A stretch of DNA of 64,000 nucleotides. Source: Acinetobacter soli. GTDB taxonomy: Bacteria > Pseudomonadota > Gammaproteobacteria > Pseudomonadales > Moraxellaceae. Position numbers and translations under genes: made by a program. Positions 18,367 through 28,377 of this stretch are shown one piece after another; the first letter of the stretch is position 1; the number at the start of each line of letters is the position of its first letter. The stretch covers positions 1 to 64,000 of the forward strand of contig NZ_BBNM01000009.1 in the NCBI RefSeq assembly GCF_000760595.1, given 5' to 3'. Under the pieces are notes generated by a model. The model made no database searches. It was not told the origin of the DNA and saw only the letters and a list, made by a program, of their open reading frames with translations.

Positions 18367-18396
18367 GTACGCCTTGTCTATACAGACAAGGCGTAC
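18367..18396. repeat. 13-bp perfect inverted repeat downstream of the FadB-like gene
   Basis: GTACGCCTTGTCT (18367-18379) and AGACAAGGCGTAC (18384-18396) pair perfectly around a 4-nt loop, 16 bp past the stop of the FadB-like gene. No T-tract follows, so it may be a 3' RNA-stabilising hairpin, an imperfect terminator or a protein site. Confidence 0.6.
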
Positions 18397-18412
18397 TGCG
18401 CATAACCGATCA

Positions 18413-20548
18413 TTACTGAATGGGCTGATTGGTAGCCGCTTTTTCTTTCAACAGCGCAGGTGGTGTGAAGCGTGCTCCATAATGCGCCTCTAATTGTTGC
18501 GCACGCTCTAAAGCCTGTGCGGTTCCGTGCTGATTTAAAAACTGAATAGCACCGCCTGTCCATGCAGCAAAGCCAATACCAAAAATTGACCCCACATTGG
18601 CATCGATTACCGATTCAAGGACGCCTTCTTCGTAGCAACGTAAGGTGTCGAGTGCCTGAACAAACAAGAAACGATCAATCATGTCTTGTTCAGAAAGGGA
18701 ATGCGGTTTTTTCCAGCGGGAAAGTCCTGGCCACAAAAACTTTTTATCATTTTCAGGATATTCATAAAATCCTGCACCGGCCGCCTTACCTTTGCGGTCG
18801 AGCTCATGAATCATGCAATGAATCAGATCATCAACTGGAGATTCAGGTAAGGTTTTTCCTTCTGCTTGTAAGGCACGACGGGTTTCTTGGGTAATGTGTT
18901 CTGTCAGCGTAAGTGACACTTCGTCTTGTATGGCCAGCGGACCAACAGGCATACCTGCTTTGAGGGCTGCCATTTCAATCTGTGCTGGATGTACGCCCTC
19001 GGCCAGTAAACGCATTCCTTCATTGATAAATGTGCCAAAAACCCGACTGGTAAAAAAGCCACGACTGTCGTTGACCACAATTGGAATTTTACCAATCTGC
19101 TGGACAAAATCGTAGGCTTTGGCCAGCGTTTCAGCAGATGTGCGTTGGCCTTTGATAATTTCGACCAATTGCATTTTATCGACCGGGCTAAAAAAATGTA
19201 GGCCGATAAATTTTTCTGGATCTTGACTGGCTTGGGCCAAGCCACTAATTGGCAGTGTAGAGGTGTTCGATGCAAAGATACCCTCTTGAGCCAAATAAGG
19301 TTCTGCCTCTTGAGTCACTTGTGCCTTAAGTGTTTGGTTTTCAAAGACTGCTTCAATGATCAGATCACAGTCGTGTAAATCTGCCACAGTTGCGGTTGGC
19401 ACAATTAAGGCAAGAATCTGATCGCGTTTTTCTGCGGTCAGGCGTCCTTGTTGAACGCGCTTATCTAAAAGCTTGTGCGAGTAAGCTTTGCCTTTTTCAG
19501 CATTTTCAAGAGAGATGTCTTTAAGGACAACAGCAATGCCTTTTGTGGCTGTAGCGTATGCAATGCCGGCTCCCATCATGCCTGCACCTAAGATGCCTAC
19601 TTTTTTGGCCTGCCACTTGGCGATGTCTGCGGGCCGACTTGCACCAGATTTGATGGCATTTAACCCATGCCAGAAAGTACCAATCATGTTTTTGGATATT
19701 TGCCCGGTGGCCAGTTGAGTGAAGTAGCGCGACTCAATGCGAAGGGCGGTATCGACATCGACCTGAGCACCTTCAACTGCTGCTGCCATAATCGCTTCCG
19801 GTGCTGGATAGCATCCCTTGGTTTTGTCGCGGAGCATGGCAGGGGCAATCGCTAAGATCTGAGCCACAGCAGGGGTTTTGGGGTCTCCGCCGGGAATCTT
19901 GTAGCCTTTTACATCAAACGGTTGCTGACTTTTCGTGTTGGCTTTGACCCACGTCATGGCTTTTTCTAACAGCGCTGATTCATTTTCAGCAGTATCGTGT
20001 ACGAGGCCAAGAGATTTTGCTTGCTCGACACCAAATTGTTTGCCTTCCATCAAGTAAGGAAATGCAGTTTGTAAGCCCAACAGCCTCACCATGCGAACAA
20101 TCCCTCCACCACCGGGAAGTAAGCCCAAGGTCACTTCAGGCAAACCAAATTTGGTTTTTGGGTCGGTGAGCGCAATTCGGTAGTGACAGCCGAGTGCTAT
20201 TTCCCAGCCGCCGCCGAGTGCGGTGCCATTTAACGCCGCTACAACAGGCACGCCTAGCGTTTCAATGGTGCGTAAATTCGCTTTCAGTGCTTCAATCATT
20301 TGAAAAAAGTCGCTGGCCTGTTCGGGCTGAACCTGAATCAGTTCGTCTAGATCACCGCCAGCAAAAAAGGTTTTCTTGGCCGAGCGAAAGATAATGCCTT
20401 TCAGATCCGTTTCGGCTTTGAGCTTTTGAGTGATTTCATCCAGTGAATCACGAAATTCTGCATTCATGGTGTTGGCAGATTGCCCTGTAGAATCGAGTGT
20501 GAGAATCACAATCTGATCTGCATTTTTTTCGTAGTGAATTGCGCTCAT
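18413..20548 (-). CDS. Multifunctional enoyl-CoA hydratase / 3-hydroxyacyl-CoA dehydrogenase (FadB/FadJ-like)
   Basis: A 711-residue beta-oxidation alpha-subunit-type enzyme. The crotonase domain (about residues 1-200) has a FAGGDLDEL oxyanion loop and the LGLLPGGGGIVR segment. The NAD-binding domain (about 300-490) begins GILGAGMMGAGIAYATA, followed by SNTSTLPIS and the LHFFSPVDKMQLVEII signature. Two C-terminal dehydrogenase domains complete it. It would hydrate enoyl-CoA and oxidise the 3-hydroxyacyl-CoA. The ATG at 20546-20548 has AAGGAG before it. The thiolase gene lies 10 bp upstream, so the pair should form an alpha2beta2 complex. Whether it is fadB or fadJ cannot be settled here. Confidence 0.9.
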   Translation of the reverse strand: MSAIHYEKNADQIVILTLDSTGQSANTMNAEFRDSLDEITQKLKAETDLKGIIFRSAKKTFFAGGDLDELIQVQPEQASDFFQMIEALKANLRTIETLGVPVVAALNGTALGGGWEIALGCHYRIALTDPKTKFGLPEVTLGLLPGGGGIVRMVRLLGLQTAFPYLMEGKQFGVEQAKSLGLVHDTAENESALLEKAMTWVKANTKSQQPFDVKGYKIPGGDPKTPAVAQILAIAPAMLRDKTKGCYPAPEAIMAAAVEGAQVDVDTALRIESRYFTQLATGQISKNMIGTFWHGLNAIKSGASRPADIAKWQAKKVGILGAGMMGAGIAYATATKGIAVVLKDISLENAEKGKAYSHKLLDKRVQQGRLTAEKRDQILALIVPTATVADLHDCDLIIEAVFENQTLKAQVTQEAEPYLAQEGIFASNTSTLPISGLAQASQDPEKFIGLHFFSPVDKMQLVEIIKGQRTSAETLAKAYDFVQQIGKIPIVVNDSRGFFTSRVFGTFINEGMRLLAEGVHPAQIEMAALKAGMPVGPLAIQDEVSLTLTEHITQETRRALQAEGKTLPESPVDDLIHCMIHELDRKGKAAGAGFYEYPENDKKFLWPGLSRWKKPHSLSEQDMIDRFLFVQALDTLRCYEEGVLESVIDANVGSIFGIGFAAWTGGAIQFLNQHGTAQALERAQQLEAHYGARFTPPALLKEKAATNQPIQ

Positions 20549-20558
20549 GAGATTCTCC

Positions 20559-21764
20559 TTACACTCGTTCAATGATCGTCGCGATACCCATCCCACCGCC
20601 AACACACAAGGTGGCCAGCCCGCGTTTTTTATCTTGACGCTCTAGTTCGTCTAGCAGTGTGCCCAAAATCATAGCACCCGTTGCACCCAGTGGGTGACCC
20701 ATGGCAATTGCACCACCATTCACATTCACTTTATCTTCTGGCACCTGTAGTTCATTGATAAAACGCATCACTACAGCCGCAAAGGCTTCATTAACTTCAA
20801 ATAGGTCGATATCGTCAATAGTTAAGCCGGCTTTTTGTAAGGCTTTGCGGGCTGCAGGCGCAGGCCCAGTCAGCATAATGGTTGGATCTGTACCGACCAG
20901 CGCGGTTGCCAGTACTTTAGCGCGTGGTTTTAACCCTTGCTCTTTGACTGCTTTTTCAGAGGCAATAAGTACAACGGCTGCACCGTCTACAATACCGGAT
21001 GAATTTCCCGCATGATGGACATGATGAATTTTTTGCGCTTCTGGATATTTTTGTAGGGCTACGGCATCGAAACCCATTTGCCCCATCATTTCAAAGCTGG
21101 CATTGAGTTTGGCTAAACCTTCTAGCGTGGTTTGACCTTTGATAAATTCATCTTTTTCTAAAATCATGACGCCTGAATGATCTTTTACAGGCACGACAGA
21201 TTTATCGAAATAACCTTGCGCTTGCGCCGCAGCGGCCTTTTGTTGTGAACCGACTGCAAATGCATCGACATCTGCACGAGTATATCCATCGAGGGTTGCA
21301 ATCAAGTCTGCGCCAATGCCTTGTGGCACAAAAGACGATTTTAAGTTGGTTTCTGGATCGAGCGCCCACGGGCCGCCATCTGATCCCATTGGAATACGTG
21401 ACATCGACTCTACACCGCCAGCCACCACAACATCTTCCCAGCCCGAGCGGACTTTTTGTGCTGCCAGATTCACAGCCTCCAAGCCTGAAGCGCAAAAGCG
21501 GTTGATTTGCACTCCAGCCACATTATCGCTCCAACCAGCGGCAATTGCAGCGGTCTTGGCAATATCGCCACCCTGATCACCCACTGGCGTTACACAGCCC
21601 AAAACAATATCATCCACTTTGGCTGTATCGAGCTGATGGCGTTGTTTAAGTTCATTGAGTAAGGTTGTGAGCAAGGTGATAGGTTTTACTTCATAAAGTG
21701 AGCCATCTTTTTTTCCTTTTCCACGTGGCGTGCGGATGGCATCGATGATGTAGGCTTCGCTCAT
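20559..21764 (-). CDS. Acetyl-CoA C-acyltransferase (thiolase)
   Basis: A 401-residue thiolase, the last step of beta-oxidation, cleaving 3-ketoacyl-CoA. Catalytic signatures are the nucleophilic Cys in [14 protein letters not shown], the [16 protein letters not shown] segment with the catalytic His, and the C-terminal [11 protein letters not shown] with the second Cys. GAAGGAA precedes the ATG. First gene of the thiolase/FadB-like operon, with an AraC-type regulator upstream on the same strand behind a terminator. Confidence 0.92.
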   Translation of the reverse strand: MSEAYIIDAIRTPRGKGKKDGSLYEVKPITLLTTLLNELKQRHQLDTAKVDDIVLGCVTPVGDQGGDIAKTAAIAAGWSDNVAGVQINRFCASGLEAVNLAAQKVRSGWEDVVVAGGVESMSRIPMGSDGGPWALDPETNLKSSFVPQGIGADLIATLDGYTRADVDAFAVGSQQKAAAAQAQGYFDKSVVPVKDHSGVMILEKDEFIKGQTTLEGLAKLNASFEMMGQMGFDAVALQKYPEAQKIHHVHHAGNSSGIVDGAAVVLIASEKAVKEQGLKPRAKVLATALVGTDPTIMLTGPAPAARKALQKAGLTIDDIDLFEVNEAFAAVVMRFINELQVPEDKVNVNGGAIAMGHPLGATGAMILGTLLDELERQDKKRGLATLCVGGGMGIATIIERV

Positions 21765-21878
21765 CAGTGTTCCTTCTTTTGATCGTCAATATTGTTATGT
21801 TTTGCAGTGTAATGGATTTTACCTGCAAGACAATGACGAGAAGGTCATCTGGTCAGTGATGGTTTTTGCCAACGCCAT

Positions 21879-21908
21879 AAAAAAACGTCTGGATTAATCC
21901 AGACGTTT
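21879..21908 (-). terminator. Intrinsic terminator after the AraC-type regulator gene
   Basis: A 22-base palindrome (21885-21906, ACGTCTGGATT and its complement) followed on the minus strand by a run of seven T, about 30 bp past the regulator stop. Confidence 0.88.
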
Positions 21909-21934
21909 GAAGAGACAGAATGCTCAGTGACTTC

Positions 21935-22975
21935 TTAATGATAGCCGTGCAACTGACGATACAGACCCGGTGTAACTCCAGTCCATTTTTTAAATGCACG
22001 GTGGAAGGTACTGGTTTCACTAAAGCCGACTTGTTGTGCGACATCTTCAAGCGTCAAATCTGGATTGAGCAGCAAATGAATTGCGGCGTCACGACGTAAC
22101 GCATCTTTAACCCCCTGATAGCTCTTGCCTTCGGCTGCCAGACGACGACGTAAGGTTTGTGGCGACAGATATAGCATCGAGGCCACATCATTGAGTGTCA
22201 GCATTTCTTCGCCAATTTGGCTCTTGAGCACCTCACGAATCCGAGAGGTAAGCGAATTGGTATTTTTAAACTTGATCAGGAGCTGTGCAGGGGCGGCCTT
22301 TAAAAACTCTTCAAGGGTTTTTTCGTCTTGGCGAATAGGTAAATCCAGATAATCCGCAGCAAACGTAATTTCGGTGCGTGGAGCATCAAACTGCATGACC
22401 GGTGCAAAAAACAGTGCATCGTATTCGTCTGCATGTGCCGGACGCGGATAGCTAAAGTGGACGCGTTCTAACGGCAGGCGACGTTCGATCAGCCATGATG
22501 CCAGACCGTGCCAGATCATCAGCATACTCTCGGTAATAAAATGATCGGGATCGAGTGTTTTGGGAATAAGAGGCACCAGACGTGCTTCGTGTTTGTCGCG
22601 TTCAAGCGTCACCGACCATTCATCGCCAAAAAGTTTATAAAACTGAGACGATAGCTCAAGCGCTTGGCCGAGAGTTTTGGCATGAATAATCAGTTGGCAC
22701 ATAATGGCAAAGGTTCCCAGACGACGCGGCTGCACATCAAAACCGACATGCTCATCTTGAGTGACCATCCACAGCATTTTGATAAAGCGTGTGTATTGTT
22801 CTGGGGAAATACGGGCTTTAGGCTGGCGTAATAATTCTGCCTCGATTCCAACGTGGGACAGTAAGGTTTCGACATCCATGCCTAGGCGTTTTACGCCTGT
22901 TAACGCCGCATTCACAAAGTGGATACTAATGGTATCGCGGTTTACGTTTAATCCTTCGGTCTCTTTGATGTTCAC
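21935..22975 (-). CDS. AraC family transcriptional regulator
   Basis: A 346-residue regulator of the OruR/ArgR-like AraC group. The N-terminal ~210 residues match the arabinose-binding-like sensor domain of these proteins. The C-terminal ~100 residues are the paired helix-turn-helix DNA-binding region, with LNDVASMLYLSPQTLRRRL and the closing LEDVAQQVGFSETSTFHRAFKKW-type signature. The likely start is GTG at 22973-22975, as no ATG is suitably placed. It lies between the thiolase/FadB-like operon and the divergent CoA-transferase gene, so control of those fatty-acid genes is a reasonable inference. Confidence 0.88.
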   Translation of the reverse strand: MNIKETEGLNVNRDTISIHFVNAALTGVKRLGMDVETLLSHVGIEAELLRQPKARISPEQYTRFIKMLWMVTQDEHVGFDVQPRRLGTFAIMCQLIIHAKTLGQALELSSQFYKLFGDEWSVTLERDKHEARLVPLIPKTLDPDHFITESMLMIWHGLASWLIERRLPLERVHFSYPRPAHADEYDALFFAPVMQFDAPRTEITFAADYLDLPIRQDEKTLEEFLKAAPAQLLIKFKNTNSLTSRIREVLKSQIGEEMLTLNDVASMLYLSPQTLRRRLAAEGKSYQGVKDALRRDAAIHLLLNPDLTLEDVAQQVGFSETSTFHRAFKKWTGVTPGLYRQLHGYH

Positions 22976-23155
22976 TTGCAGTTGGCCTAAATGACTTTAA
23001 AAAATATTGGATTGGCGATTTACAACACTGGTAAATCATTTTCTTTATGTTAAATTGCCGAAATGATCAAGGTAAATGGCTGAACATGACATTGTGTCCT
23101 TTGTTTTACATTTTTATGATGAAGTAAAATAGTCAAAAAGAGTGATAACAAGATC

Positions 23156-24277
23156 ATGAATACCCCATTAGCTGGACTGCGCGTTCTGGATTTTTCAACG
23201 TTATTGCCCGGACCATTTGCCACCTTATATTTAGCAGATTTAGGTGCAGATGTCATACATATTGAGTCACCGACACGTCCAGATTTGGTTCGAATTATGC
23301 CACCGTATGCCAATGGGCAGGCCACAGCACACAGTTACCTAAATCGAAATAAACAATCGATTACGTTAGATTTAAAAGACCGTGCAAGTATCGAGAAAAT
23401 TTACGCCAAAATTCAGGAGGTTGATATTGTCGTTGAACAATTTCGGCCCGGCGTCATGACGCGTTTGGGGTTAGATTATGCAACCTTAAGTACGCTCAAT
23501 CCGGCTTTAATTTACTGCTCAATTACCGGCTATGGGCAAACTGGAACATATCGGGATCGTGCCGGACATGACATTAACTATGTGGCGTTATCTGGTATTG
23601 CTGGATATGGGGGACGTAAGGCATCGGGGCCACCCCCAATGGGCATACAAATTGCCGATGTGGCCGGCGGCTCATTGCACGCCGTGATTGGCATTTTAAC
23701 TGCCGTGATTGAACGGTCAAAAAGTGGGCTAGGTCAGCATGTCGATATTTCAATGACCGACTGTGCTGCTGGGCTAAATGCCATGAGTGCCGCAGCGACA
23801 TTGGCAGCAGAGGAGCCATCCCGTGCAGAAAGTGAGGTCCTCAATGGAGGCAGCTTTTATGACTATTATGAAACCGCTGATGGACGATACTTCTCGATTG
23901 GCGGGCTAGAGCCGCAATTTATACAGGCGCTGGCGGTGGCTTTGGACTTACCGATTCTGGCGCAAAAAGCTGCATCGTTTCTCGATGACGATCGTCTCGC
24001 GGTTAAAGCGGCATTAAAAGATAAAATAAAAAGTAAAACTTGGGAGCAATGGCGAGAGATTTTTGCTTCGCTGGATGTTTGTGCCGAGCCCGTTTTATAT
24101 TTAGAAGAAGCCTTAAATTCAGAATTGGCCGTTGAGCGAAATTGGTCAGTTGAGGTGCCTTTGGCATCGGATTCAGAAAAGGTCGAACGACAACTGGCCT
24201 GCCCAATTAAATTTTCACGTTCTGAGGCTCAGTATCGGTTTACCGGGCAGACTTTGGGGGCTGGTCGCTGGGATTGA
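23156..24277 (+). CDS. CaiB/BaiF-type CoA-transferase, alpha-methylacyl-CoA racemase-like
   Basis: A 373-residue family III CoA-transferase. The N-terminus (LAGLRVLDFSTLLPGPFAT), the VEQFRPGVMTRLGLDY segment and the GHDINYVALSG motif carrying the catalytic His are typical of alpha-methylacyl-CoA racemases (AMACR/MCR), which interconvert 2-methyl-branched acyl-CoA epimers so that beta-oxidation can proceed. The position opposite an AraC regulator and beta-oxidation genes supports a role in branched acid catabolism. Simple CoA transfer remains possible. Confidence 0.85.
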   Translation: MNTPLAGLRVLDFSTLLPGPFATLYLADLGADVIHIESPTRPDLVRIMPPYANGQATAHSYLNRNKQSITLDLKDRASIEKIYAKIQEVDIVVEQFRPGVMTRLGLDYATLSTLNPALIYCSITGYGQTGTYRDRAGHDINYVALSGIAGYGGRKASGPPPMGIQIADVAGGSLHAVIGILTAVIERSKSGLGQHVDISMTDCAAGLNAMSAAATLAAEEPSRAESEVLNGGSFYDYYETADGRYFSIGGLEPQFIQALAVALDLPILAQKAASFLDDDRLAVKAALKDKIKSKTWEQWREIFASLDVCAEPVLYLEEALNSELAVERNWSVEVPLASDSEKVERQLACPIKFSRSEAQYRFTGQTLGAGRWD

Positions 24278-24415
24278 AGCACCAAAAATGACCACTTGTT
24301 AGTTTTTTTTCATAAAAGTTGTAAAAAATGAAGCAAAAGTTACTTTTTTGATGGGCGATTGATTAAAATAATTCGTAACACAATCTCACACAACCACATA
24401 AAAGGTTACGTAACA

Positions 24416-25660
24416 ATGAAATTAGGGACAACATTCGCTGTTTCTTGTCTCTCAGTGTTATCACTGAGTATCTGGACGCAACAAGCTGTAGCCGCTTCTG
24501 CGTTTGATTCATCAAGCCCATGGATGCTAGGGGACTGGAACGGCAAACGTACCGAATTACAACAAAAAGGCTATGACTTCAGCATGGGGTACACTGGGGA
24601 AGTGGCGACCGTACTGGATTCTAAAGATACTTCAAGCCACGGTACAGAATATTCAGGCCAACTGGCACTCGGCACCCACTTTGATTTACAAAAGCTTTTG
24701 GGTTGGCAAGATACCGAAGCACAAATTACCCTGACCTATCGTGATGGTCGAAACCTGACCAATACAGCGCCTGCGCTAGCAGGACAGGTGAGTTCGGTTC
24801 AGGAAGTTTGGGGACGCGGTCAAACTTGGCGTTTGACAGATTTGTGGATCAAAAAGAAATTTTTTGATCAAGCATTGGATGTGAAAGTCGGTCGTTTTGG
24901 TGAAGCTGAAGATTTCAACAGCTTTGCCTGTGATTTTCAAAACCTTGCACTGTGTGGTTCACAAATGGGCAACTGGGCCGGCGATCAGTGGTACAATTGG
25001 CCTGTTAGCCAATGGGCGGCACGTGTAAAATACCAAGTGACCCCTGAAGTCTATGCACAAGTGGGCGTATTCGAATATAATCCTGAAAACTTAAAGCGCA
25101 GTAAAGGCTTTAATTTAAGTACAGATGGCTCACACGGTGCCTTAATTCCGGCAGAGCTTGTCTGGACACCAAAACTCGGTGCAAACCAATTGAAAGGTGA
25201 GTATCGCGCGGGCTATTATTATAGTACTGCTGATGCCAATAAACTGGACGATCAAGGTAATGCACTTGCTGAAACCGGTCACAAACAAGGTGGCTGGATC
25301 ACGGTAAGACAACAAGTGACTGCTCATCAGGGCAATACAGAACGCGGCTTGTCGATTTGGGCAAATGCCGCATTCTTTGATGACAAAACGAATGCAATCA
25401 GTGATGTGCAAAACATCGCGCTCAGCTACATTGGCGCCTTCGATTCGCGTCCAAAAGATGAAATTGCACTTGGTTTTGCCCGTATTCATAAAGAAATCGA
25501 CGGTTTCGATAATGAATACAATGCAGAGCTTTACTACGGTATTCATGCTGCAAATTGGTTAACGATTCGACCAAACGTACAATATGTACGTCATGTCGGT
25601 GCAATCAAAGATGGAAATAATGCTTGGGTTGGCGGCATCAAATTCCAGACAGTATTTTAA
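24416..25660 (+). CDS. oprB: OprB family carbohydrate-selective porin
   Basis: A 414-residue outer-membrane porin of the OprB family, predicted to admit glucose and other sugars. Residues 1-26 are a signal peptide ending near QQAVAASA. The mature protein is rich in alternating hydrophobic and aromatic beta-strands and ends in an aromatic residue (FQTVF), as expected for beta-barrel assembly. The ATG at 24416 has an AAAGG site upstream; a longer open frame from 24359 lacks support. It sits directly before gcd, consistent with supplying glucose to the periplasmic dehydrogenase. Confidence 0.92.
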   Translation: MKLGTTFAVSCLSVLSLSIWTQQAVAASAFDSSSPWMLGDWNGKRTELQQKGYDFSMGYTGEVATVLDSKDTSSHGTEYSGQLALGTHFDLQKLLGWQDTEAQITLTYRDGRNLTNTAPALAGQVSSVQEVWGRGQTWRLTDLWIKKKFFDQALDVKVGRFGEAEDFNSFACDFQNLALCGSQMGNWAGDQWYNWPVSQWAARVKYQVTPEVYAQVGVFEYNPENLKRSKGFNLSTDGSHGALIPAELVWTPKLGANQLKGEYRAGYYYSTADANKLDDQGNALAETGHKQGGWITVRQQVTAHQGNTERGLSIWANAAFFDDKTNAISDVQNIALSYIGAFDSRPKDEIALGFARIHKEIDGFDNEYNAELYYGIHAANWLTIRPNVQYVRHVGAIKDGNNAWVGGIKFQTVF

Positions 25661-25727
25661 TTTGAAATTGTATTAACCAAATTTCTGTTGAGACGCAATA
25701 TCGTTGTGACTCAGCAGAAATTCAGTC

Positions 25728-25766
25728 GTTATACGAAGTATATGCCCCTCATATACTTCCTATAAC
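25728..25766. promoter_or_regulatory. 17-bp imperfect inverted repeat between oprB and gcd
   Basis: The arms 25728-25744 and 25750-25766 pair at 16 of 17 positions around a CCCCT loop. The stem lies 68 bp after the oprB stop and 33 bp before gcd. An A-rich rather than T-rich stretch follows, so it could be an operator, an mRNA processing or stabilising hairpin, or a weak attenuator setting the oprB:gcd ratio. Confidence 0.55.
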
Positions 25767-25799
25767 AGATTAAAAAAACAATTTATTCGAGGTGGTATT

Positions 25800-28202
25800 A
25801 TGTCTCAACCATCTTCAAATTCAGGATTACGAACCTTGACCGTAGTGATAGCTGCGGTGATTGGCCTATTCCTGCTCGTTGGAGGTATCTGGCTCACTGT
25901 ACTCGGTGGGTCAATTTATTACGTGATCGCGGGTCTTGCATTACTGGTTTTTGCATGGCTATTACGCAAGCGTTCAACAGCTTCATATTGGTTGTATGCC
26001 GCATTAATGCTCGGCACAACTATATGGGGTGTGTGGGAAGCTGGAACAGATTTCTGGGCTTTGGCACCACGTTTAGACATTCTGGGTGTATTGGGTCTTT
26101 GGATTTTAATTCCAGCGATCAGCCGTGGCATGGACAATGCCAAATCGGGCAAAATTGCGCTATCGTCGACGCTTGCAATTGCAATCGTCGTGATGGTTTA
26201 TGCCATTTTTAACGATCCGCAAGAAATCAATGGTGTGATCAAGACTGAACAACCTAAAACTGCACAAGCAGTTGAAGGTGTTGATCCTGCCGATTGGCCT
26301 GCGTATGGTCGTACCCAAGGCGGTGTGCGTTATTCACCTTTGACTCAGATCAATGATCAAAACGTGAAAGACTTGAAAGTGGCATGGACTTTCCGTACAG
26401 GCGATCTCAAAAAAGAGGGCGATTCTGGCGAAACCACCAACCAAGTCACGCCAATCAAAATTGGCAACAACATGTATATGTGTACCACACACCAGTGGTT
26501 GATTGCACTTGATCCTGCGACAGGTAAAGAAAAATGGCGTTTTGATCCGAAACTTAAAGCGGATAAAACCTTCCAGCACTTAACCTGCCGTGGCGTGATG
26601 TACTACGATGCCAACAATACCACCGAGTTTGCAACCAGCTTAAAGGCGAAGCAACCGACAGTATCGGCTGAGTGTCCACGTAAAGTGATTTTGCCTGTAA
26701 ATGACGGCCGTTTGGTTGCAGTAAATGCAGACACCGGTAAAAAATGTACAGACTTTGGTGTAAATGGTGAAATTGATTTACAAAAATCAATGCCATACGC
26801 CTATCCGGGTGGTTATAACCCAACTTCACCAGGCATTGTATCGGGTACCACCATTGTGATGGCTGGTTCTGTGACTGACAACTTCTCGACCAAAGAACCA
26901 TCAGGTGTATTACGTGGTTATGACGTAAATACAGGTAAGTTGGTTTGGGCGTTTGACACAGGTTCAAAAAATCCGAACGCGATTCCTGAGCATCCTGAAG
27001 AGTTTGTCAATAACTCACCGAATGCATGGGCACCGTTGGCATACGATCCAAAACTCGATATCGTTTATGTACCAACAGGTGTCGGCACACCAGATATCTG
27101 GGGTGGCGACCGTTCTGAGTTAAAAGAGCGTTATGCAAACTCGATGTTGGCCATTAATGCAACAACAGGTCAAATTGTCTGGAATTTCCAGACCACACAT
27201 CACGATTTGTGGGATATGGACGTACCGTCACAGCCATCATTGATGGATGTTAAAGTAAAATCGGGCGAAACGATTCCTGCGATTTATGTGTTGACCAAAA
27301 CTGGTAACGTGTTTGTACTTGACCGTCGTAATGGTAAGCCGATTGTACCCGTGACTGAAAAACCTGTACCACAAACGGTTCAGCGTGGTCCACAAACTAA
27401 AGGTGAACGTTATTCTGCAACTCAACCTTTCTCTGAGTTGAACCTTGCGCCAAAAGACAAATTGACCGACAAACAAATGTGGGGTGCCACGATGTTTGAC
27501 CAGTTAATGTGTCGTGTATCATTTAAACGCTTGAATTATGATGGCATTTATACGCCACCATCTGAAAACGGTACTTTGGTATTCCCGGGTAACCTTGGTG
27601 TATTTGAATGGGGCGGTATGTCGGTCAACCAAGATCGTCAGGTTGCAGTCATGAATCCATTGGCACTTCCATTTGTGAGCCGTTTGATCCCGATGGATCC
27701 AAACCGTCCACAAAAAGCCAAAGGTGCCGGCACGGAGCATGGTATTCAGCCAATGTACGGTACGCCGTATGGTGTTGAAATCAGTGCTTTCCTTTCTCCA
27801 TTTGGTTTGCCGTGTAAGCAACCAGGCTGGGGTTATGTGGCAGGTGTCGATTTGAATACCCATGAAGTGGTTTGGAAAAAGCGTATCGGAACCATCCGTG
27901 ACAGCTTACCAAATCTATTCCAGTTACCACCTTTGAAAATTGGTGTACCTGGTTTGGGTGGAACGATTTCAACTGCTGGAAACGTGATGTTTGTTGCCGC
28001 AACACAAGACAACTACATCCGTGCATTTAATGTTAGCAATGGTGAAAAATTATGGGAAGCGCGTTTACCAGCCGGTGGACAAGCAACGCCAATGACCTAT
28101 GAAATCAACGGTAAGCAATATATCGTGATCATGGCTGGTGGTCATGGTTCATTCGGAACCAAGATGGGTGACTATCTTGTGGCCTATGCATTGCCTAACT
28201 AA
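25800..28202 (+). CDS. gcd: Membrane-bound PQQ-dependent glucose dehydrogenase
   Basis: An 800-residue quinoprotein that oxidises aldoses (glucose to gluconolactone) in the periplasm and passes electrons to ubiquinone. The first ~140 residues form five membrane helices, as in E. coli Gcd. The rest is the eight-bladed PQQ propeller, starting WPAYGRTQGGVRYSPL, with tryptophan-docking repeats (for example ALDPATGKEKW), the GVGTPDIWGGDRS segment, and a closing NGKQYIVIMAGGHGS. GAGGTGG precedes the ATG. Full length. It needs PQQ, whose synthesis genes are not in the window. Confidence 0.97.
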   Translation: MSQPSSNSGLRTLTVVIAAVIGLFLLVGGIWLTVLGGSIYYVIAGLALLVFAWLLRKRSTASYWLYAALMLGTTIWGVWEAGTDFWALAPRLDILGVLGLWILIPAISRGMDNAKSGKIALSSTLAIAIVVMVYAIFNDPQEINGVIKTEQPKTAQAVEGVDPADWPAYGRTQGGVRYSPLTQINDQNVKDLKVAWTFRTGDLKKEGDSGETTNQVTPIKIGNNMYMCTTHQWLIALDPATGKEKWRFDPKLKADKTFQHLTCRGVMYYDANNTTEFATSLKAKQPTVSAECPRKVILPVNDGRLVAVNADTGKKCTDFGVNGEIDLQKSMPYAYPGGYNPTSPGIVSGTTIVMAGSVTDNFSTKEPSGVLRGYDVNTGKLVWAFDTGSKNPNAIPEHPEEFVNNSPNAWAPLAYDPKLDIVYVPTGVGTPDIWGGDRSELKERYANSMLAINATTGQIVWNFQTTHHDLWDMDVPSQPSLMDVKVKSGETIPAIYVLTKTGNVFVLDRRNGKPIVPVTEKPVPQTVQRGPQTKGERYSATQPFSELNLAPKDKLTDKQMWGATMFDQLMCRVSFKRLNYDGIYTPPSENGTLVFPGNLGVFEWGGMSVNQDRQVAVMNPLALPFVSRLIPMDPNRPQKAKGAGTEHGIQPMYGTPYGVEISAFLSPFGLPCKQPGWGYVAGVDLNTHEVVWKKRIGTIRDSLPNLFQLPPLKIGVPGLGGTISTAGNVMFVAATQDNYIRAFNVSNGEKLWEARLPAGGQATPMTYEINGKQYIVIMAGGHGSFGTKMGDYLVAYALPN

Positions 28203-28232
28203 AAGCTAAGATTTCAATCTGATTTGCAAAGA

Positions 28233-28267
28233 AAGGTGTATTCGCTTCGGCGAGTACACCTTTTTTA
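28233..28267 (+). terminator. Intrinsic terminator after gcd
   Basis: AAGGTGTA plus TTCGC pair with GCGAG plus TACACCTT around a TTCG loop, followed by six T, 30 bp after the gcd stop. Confidence 0.9.
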
Positions 28268-28377
28268 TTTTCAATGTTGGGTGAATAAACTAACTGATTA
28301 TGGGTTAAAGCTCATTAGAGTAAAATAATGATAAGAGTTCATTAAACTAAAAAAAGGCAATAAGCTTAGTATTACGA

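Noticed and set aside
25728-25766. Possible loxP-like recombination site (TATACGAAG)
   Set aside because: Only a short segment resembles loxP; arm length, spacer and the other arm do not fit. Treated as an ordinary inverted repeat.
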